Source: Larix kaempferi
Taxonomy: Eukaryota; Streptophyta; Pinopsida; Pinales; Pinaceae
Assembly (NCBI GenBank): GCA_027924585.1
Contig: BSBM01000440.1
Coordinates: 14,167,501 to 14,231,500, forward strand
Direction of reading: 5' to 3'
DNA length: 64,000 nucleotides
In this document: positions 59,871 to 64,000 of the stretch, in pieces
Numbering within the stretch: position 1 is the first letter of the stretch
How the letters are laid out: every line of letters starts with the position of its first letter
Position numbers and translations under genes: made by a program
Notes under the pieces: model-generated
What the model saw: only the letters and a program-made list of their open reading frames with translations
Databases searched by the model: none
Told to the model about the DNA's origin: nothing

Positions 59871-61015
59871 TAACTGAAGCAATCTATAAACAAAAGTATT
59901 TCTAACAAGAAGTTTAAAAACTCGGAAGCTTGCATTTCAATTTTTTAGAATGTTTCTAGGGATTGTTTTTCTCTCCTATGAAGTACAGTGTTTCATCATG
60001 TCTTTTTTTCCCTAGACTAAATGGATCATAACTTGAAACAATGCCATAGCTCAAGTTTTTGATATCTAGTTCTCTGCAATGTTAGATATTGAGCTTTTGC
60101 CATCATATTGTTGTGTGCTGCATACTTCTCTATCTGACTACATTCAGTGTCCTTCAAGATATAGTATTTTGGTGAACCATTTTCTTCATGGTTTTATGGA
60201 TTGTTTCGCCATACTTTATGCGCTGGTGATTCTGGTCTTATAGCATCAAATAACTTAAGTTATAATTGATTAATGCTTCCCAGTTTAGCTTCTAAGAGTT
60301 AATAATGTAAAGTTTAGTGATGTTCTAGTGTGCTTGCCTCTCTATAAAATGGTCAAAAATTTAAGAAACTTTTGAAAGATGAACCTAGAGATGAGTGTCA
60401 TCTCTAAGCCTTTTAAGTATAGAAGCTCACTTGATGTGATTGTTATATTTTGTTACTATCATCATATAACTTTATGGCCTTCAATGAGTGTGCTTATTTG
60501 AATGATTTTATTACATTTACGGTTAGATAAAGAAAAACCATAATACATTATTTGAGGTTCTTTATAAAAGCAGACTAATTCTGGAATAACAACATGGATG
60601 TTTCTTGTGGATTCTTTGTCCTGTGCTATCCCAAAAAATGATAAATTGTAAAACAACCTCGGATTGACAAGTCAATGTCCTGTGGATTCTTTGTCAAGAT
60701 AAAGGTTCTGTGTGTGGTATCAGTCTCACTTTCTATATCACTGATGATCATTTGTTTGTATTTAAAGTAGGTATGAGTAGGGGCACAAATAATTATGCAG
60801 AGTTTCTTTCCTTGAAAATTCTATTGAAACTAGCCATAGATCAATGAATTACTAAGTTGCAGCCTACATGCCTATGGGGACTCACTGGTGATCCTAAACT
60901 GGATGAAAGGTAGCTACATGCTAGGCAATTTGAAGCTGTATCCGATCCTAGAAATGCTTTGAACTATTGCAGGATCTGTTTATTGCACACACAGATAATA
61001 TGGAGACATTTGCTT
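59871..61015. other. Intergenic, AT-rich, no gene recognised
   Basis: No protein-like frame. A CTGTGGATTCTTTGTC word occurs twice near 60607 and 60681. The next element starts near 61020 with an abrupt rise in CpG. Confidence 0.5.
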
Positions 61016-61019
61016 CCTG

Positions 61020-61315
61020 GTTTCCGAAGCATCCCCCCCGGTTCCATGGGAAAATTCGCGCTCTGAGCGAGTTCGTGCCCGAAGCGACCTCCGAACCGCG
61101 CTTCGAAAAACCCGAACCGCAAACTGGGCATAAAAATCCTGATTCCTGCCTCTGACAGAAGCGTTTTCGCTTCGACACACGCTCGGCCCTTCGGGAAAAA
61201 CGCTTCGGGTGCGAACTGCCAGCACTTCGGGCATCGCTTCGGTAGCGACCTGAGGTCGAACCCCAAGCGCTTCGGGCAGGAGTCCATCGAACCCACGGAA
61301 GGAGGCCGAAAAGTA
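61020..61315. promoter_or_regulatory. CpG-rich subterminal repeat cluster of the hAT element
   Basis: CGCTTCGG, CACTTCGGG, CCGAAGC and CGAAGCG-like words occur about 15 times in both orientations within 300 bp, in otherwise AT-rich DNA. Clustered short motifs near the end of a hAT element are typical transposase-binding sites, and the segment may also hold the promoter. Confidence 0.65.
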
Positions 61316-61732
61316 AGCTTTTTTTTTTTTTTTGGCTTTGTGGGTGGGCCCAAGGGCTTTTTTAGGGTTAGAGAGGGGAGATAAGGCAAATTATTCCCCT
61401 CTTTCTTCCTCATTGTTTCATTTTGGAGTTGGAGTGGAGAGGGAAGGAGCTCTTGGAGTCTTGGTGTTGGCTTGGTGTTGGAGGCTTGGAGCAAAGTTGG
61501 AGAGCCTGGAGAGGATTTGAGAGAGCTTGGAGGAGACAACAAAGAGTTCCATCTTCTTGCAAATCAAAGGAGATCAAAATAGGTATGCCCAATGTGTATT
61601 TTTGTTCAATATTGTTCACAAATGTCTTGTTTGTTTATTGTTTATTGTTGTATTTGTTTCTTCTCCTACATTTTCCCATTTCCCTCTTCCTCCTCATTCT
61701 ATTGCAGGTTGTCCATCTAAAACTTAAGGAAA

Positions 61733-64000
61733 ATGTTGTTTTTGTGGTGTTTGCTTCAATTTTTGGTTCTCATGGTGTTGGTTGGGAATAGGCGTGTGAA
61801 TGAAGAAGAAGATAGTGGTTGTTCTCATAGTGACCCAATGAATGAAGGAGAGGAGGGTGGTGAAAGAGGTGATCTTGAAGCTGATAGTGGCAAAGCTTCA
61901 TTAACCCCCTTGTGGAGGTTTGTCACAAAAATTGAGGGAAGAGGTGGTGGAACCTCTAAGTGGATATGCCCACATGGTTGTCGTCCAAATAAACCTTATA
62001 GCGGTTCATACACCTATGTGAGGAGGCATCTTTGTGGGGTGTTAGACAGTGATGATAACAAAGGGTCCCTTGGTATTACAATTTTCCCCAGGATAACACA
62101 AGTAGAGAGAGAAAACTACATTAAGATAGAGGAAGCTGGACAAAGAACGAATGCTAAAAAACAAAGGGTTCACTCTAATGCTTCTTTTAGCTTCGGGAGC
62201 CCATTTTCATCACCTACTTCACCTGGTGGAAGGTCCTCAACTAGTAGTGGAAGTAAGAGAACCATAGAAGATTTCCTTGATATTGGTGGCAGGGAGGATG
62301 TGGATGCAAAAGTGGTGAGGTTTCTTTATGCATGTGGTGTGCCATTCAATGTTCTCTGCTCCCCTTATTGGCATTCCATGGTTAAAGCCATTAACAAAGC
62401 ACCTGCTGGATACAAGTCCCCTGGGTATGAAAAAGCTAGAACCGTGTTACTTGACAAAGAAAAAGAAAAAGTCAAAAGAGCTCTTACACGGTTTATAGAT
62501 GGGTGGGCAGATATTGGGGTATCCATTGTATATGATGGTTGGACAAATGTTAGAAACCAACATTTGATAAATATCCTTGGTGTTTCGTCTAGTGGTGCAG
62601 TGTTTCTTGGAGCGCAAGACTCCTCATCAATCATGGCCTCTTCTCAGAACATAGCATACATCTTACTAAAAAGTATTGATGAGGTTGGTCCTACTAATGT
62701 GATTCAAGTAATCACTGATAATGCAGCGAATTGTAAAGGAGCAGGAAAAATCATTGAGTGGAAATATACTCACATCTTTTGATCCGGTTGTTTGGTGCAC
62801 ACAATGAACCTTTTAATGCACGATATTATCAAGCAAAAAGAATGCACATGGATAAATGATTTGTACAAGCGAGAGAAGAGACTCATTAAATTTATCACCG
62901 GACATACAAGGGTCAATGCCTTTTATGGCACTTACTCTAAGTTGCAATTGCTTAAGCTTGCCAAGACTAGATTTGGTAGATATTTCCTCACCTTTTGGCG
63001 CCTATTGAGGGTAAGACACGCTTTGGGTGCTATGGTGATGAGTGATGAGTGGGATGAAATTAGCATTGATAGAGATGGCATGGATGCAGCAAAGGAAACT
63101 GTTCTTGATAGCTACTTCTGGTCACGGGTCAAGTATGTTTTACAGTTCACTAAGCCGATTTATAACATGCTTCAGTTTGCAGATTCTGATAGACCGGTCA
63201 TTGGGGAGGTGTATGAGAAAATGGATACCATGCTAGGACAAATCAAGGACATTGTTCAGCCTAAAGATGACAATTTGTATGATTTGATCCGTATAGAGGT
63301 GGAAAAACGGTGGGAGAAGCTGAATATTCCACTACATGCCTTAGCATATGTGCTTACACCGAAGTACTATCATATATCATGGCTTTCAACCCCAGCACCA
63401 GGTGGTGAGGCAAAGAGAAAACCACACCAAGATCCAGAGGTTCAAGTTGGTTATATGCAAGCATTAGAAAAACTGTACCCAGATGTTTTGGAGTGTGATA
63501 GCATTCGGCTACAGTTGAGCCAATACATCAGTTGCACTGGTGCCTTTGGGAGCAACCATGTAGTTAGAGATCGAGGGAATTTGCCTTCTCTAGCATGGTG
63601 GGACATGCATGGCACTAGTTTCCCACAACTACAATAAATGGCAATGTGGGTGCTTTCACAGGTGGTGAACACTTCTTCAGTAGAGAGGTGTTGGAGCACA
63701 TACAGTTTCATCCACAATGTCAAAAGAAACAGGTTGAATGTACAACAAGCAGAGACCTTGGTCTATGTGCATTACAACTTGCGATTGTTGTCACATTACT
63801 GTGCGGATCCAACTATAGACAAATCAAATAAGATGTGGGACTACAATACAGAGGAGGACAACTTGGAGGATGGAGCATTGGTTTTGGAGGAGTTGGAGAA
63901 TGCTCTTTTGGATGAGGATGAGTGTGTTGAGATGCCACCTCCATCCAGTCACAGTGCGAGGTCCCATAAACATGGCCCCTTGACTAGCACTCCAGCTTTA
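61733..64000 (+). pseudogene. hAT transposase (BED zinc finger, DUF659, dimerization domain), two in-frame stops, 3' end off window
   Basis: One frame runs 756 codons from ATG at 61733 to the window edge, broken only by TGA at 62780-62782 (TGG expected, in HIFW) and TAA at 63635-63637. The domains run in the usual hAT order. A BED-like zinc finger comes first (C79, C83, H99), then a DUF659 region (CGVPFNVLCSPYWHSMVKAI) with the first catalytic aspartate in YDGW (D268) and the second in ITDN (D329). The helical insertion follows, then the C-terminal dimerization block (VLSQVVNTSSVERCWSTYSF and NVKRNRLNVQQAETLVYVHY). A second possible start is Met36 at 61838, since the first 18 residues are oddly hydrophobic. 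The enzyme would cut and join element ends in the nucleus. The absence of frameshifts points to recent inactivation. Confidence 0.93.

Larger units (their letters stand above)
61020..64000 (+). mobile_element. hAT transposon with BED/DUF659 transposase, right end outside window
   Basis: A CpG-rich 5' segment (about 61020-61315) full of CTTCGGG/CGAAGCG motifs is followed by a T-run, a leader with a spliced intron (61583-61707, AG|GTATGC to TTGCAG|GTTG) and the transposase gene. The exact left tip was not found and the right tip is beyond the window. Confidence 0.8.

Overview
The window looks like nuclear DNA of a seed plant with a very large, repeat-rich genome, most likely a gymnosperm. This rests on AT-rich sequence built almost wholly of layered transposable elements, spliced plant-type genes reduced to pseudogenes, and a DYW-class pentatricopeptide-repeat (PPR) gene whose wording resembles conifer PPRs. 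The species is inference. No intact host gene was found, and no rRNA, tRNA gene or CRISPR array.

Layout. 1-15150: a Ty1/Copia LTR retrotransposon on the minus strand (left LTR cut by the window edge), with minisatellites between RNase H and the 3' LTR. Its reverse transcriptase gene is split at 3423-11320 by a 7.9-kb hAT-type element with an 8-bp target duplication. 15152-17299: a multi-exon plus-strand gene resembling the plant Transposase_24 (CACTA-associated) family, apparently interrupted by the copia element. 17295-19545: a 0.64-kb direct repeat flanking a long inverted repeat with tRNA-like tips. 20390-33350: three abutting tandem arrays (about 107 bp x4, a short GGAACT minisatellite, and a 1.31-kb satellite x9.2 built from older monomers of about 185 bp). 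33351 onward: a CACTA terminus with subterminal repeats, followed by a broken formiminotransferase-like gene.

35560-59870 is a head-to-tail triplication of a 4.2-kb unit (LINE zinc-binding/RNase H fragment, PPR 5' part, non-coding block). The second unit is split at 41198-52987 by an 11.8-kb hAT-like element that carries a GDSL esterase pseudogene, which is itself invaded by an LTR-retroelement fragment. The third unit keeps the best PPR copy (58394-59608, one stop, decayed DYW domain). From about 61020 to the right edge lies another hAT element with a nearly intact BED/DUF659/dimerization transposase (two in-frame stops).

The genes do not form a pathway. The window records successive insertions: element into gene, hAT into copia, CACTA into satellite, hAT into a duplicated LINE. 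It also holds several gene fragments that may have been carried by DNA transposons.
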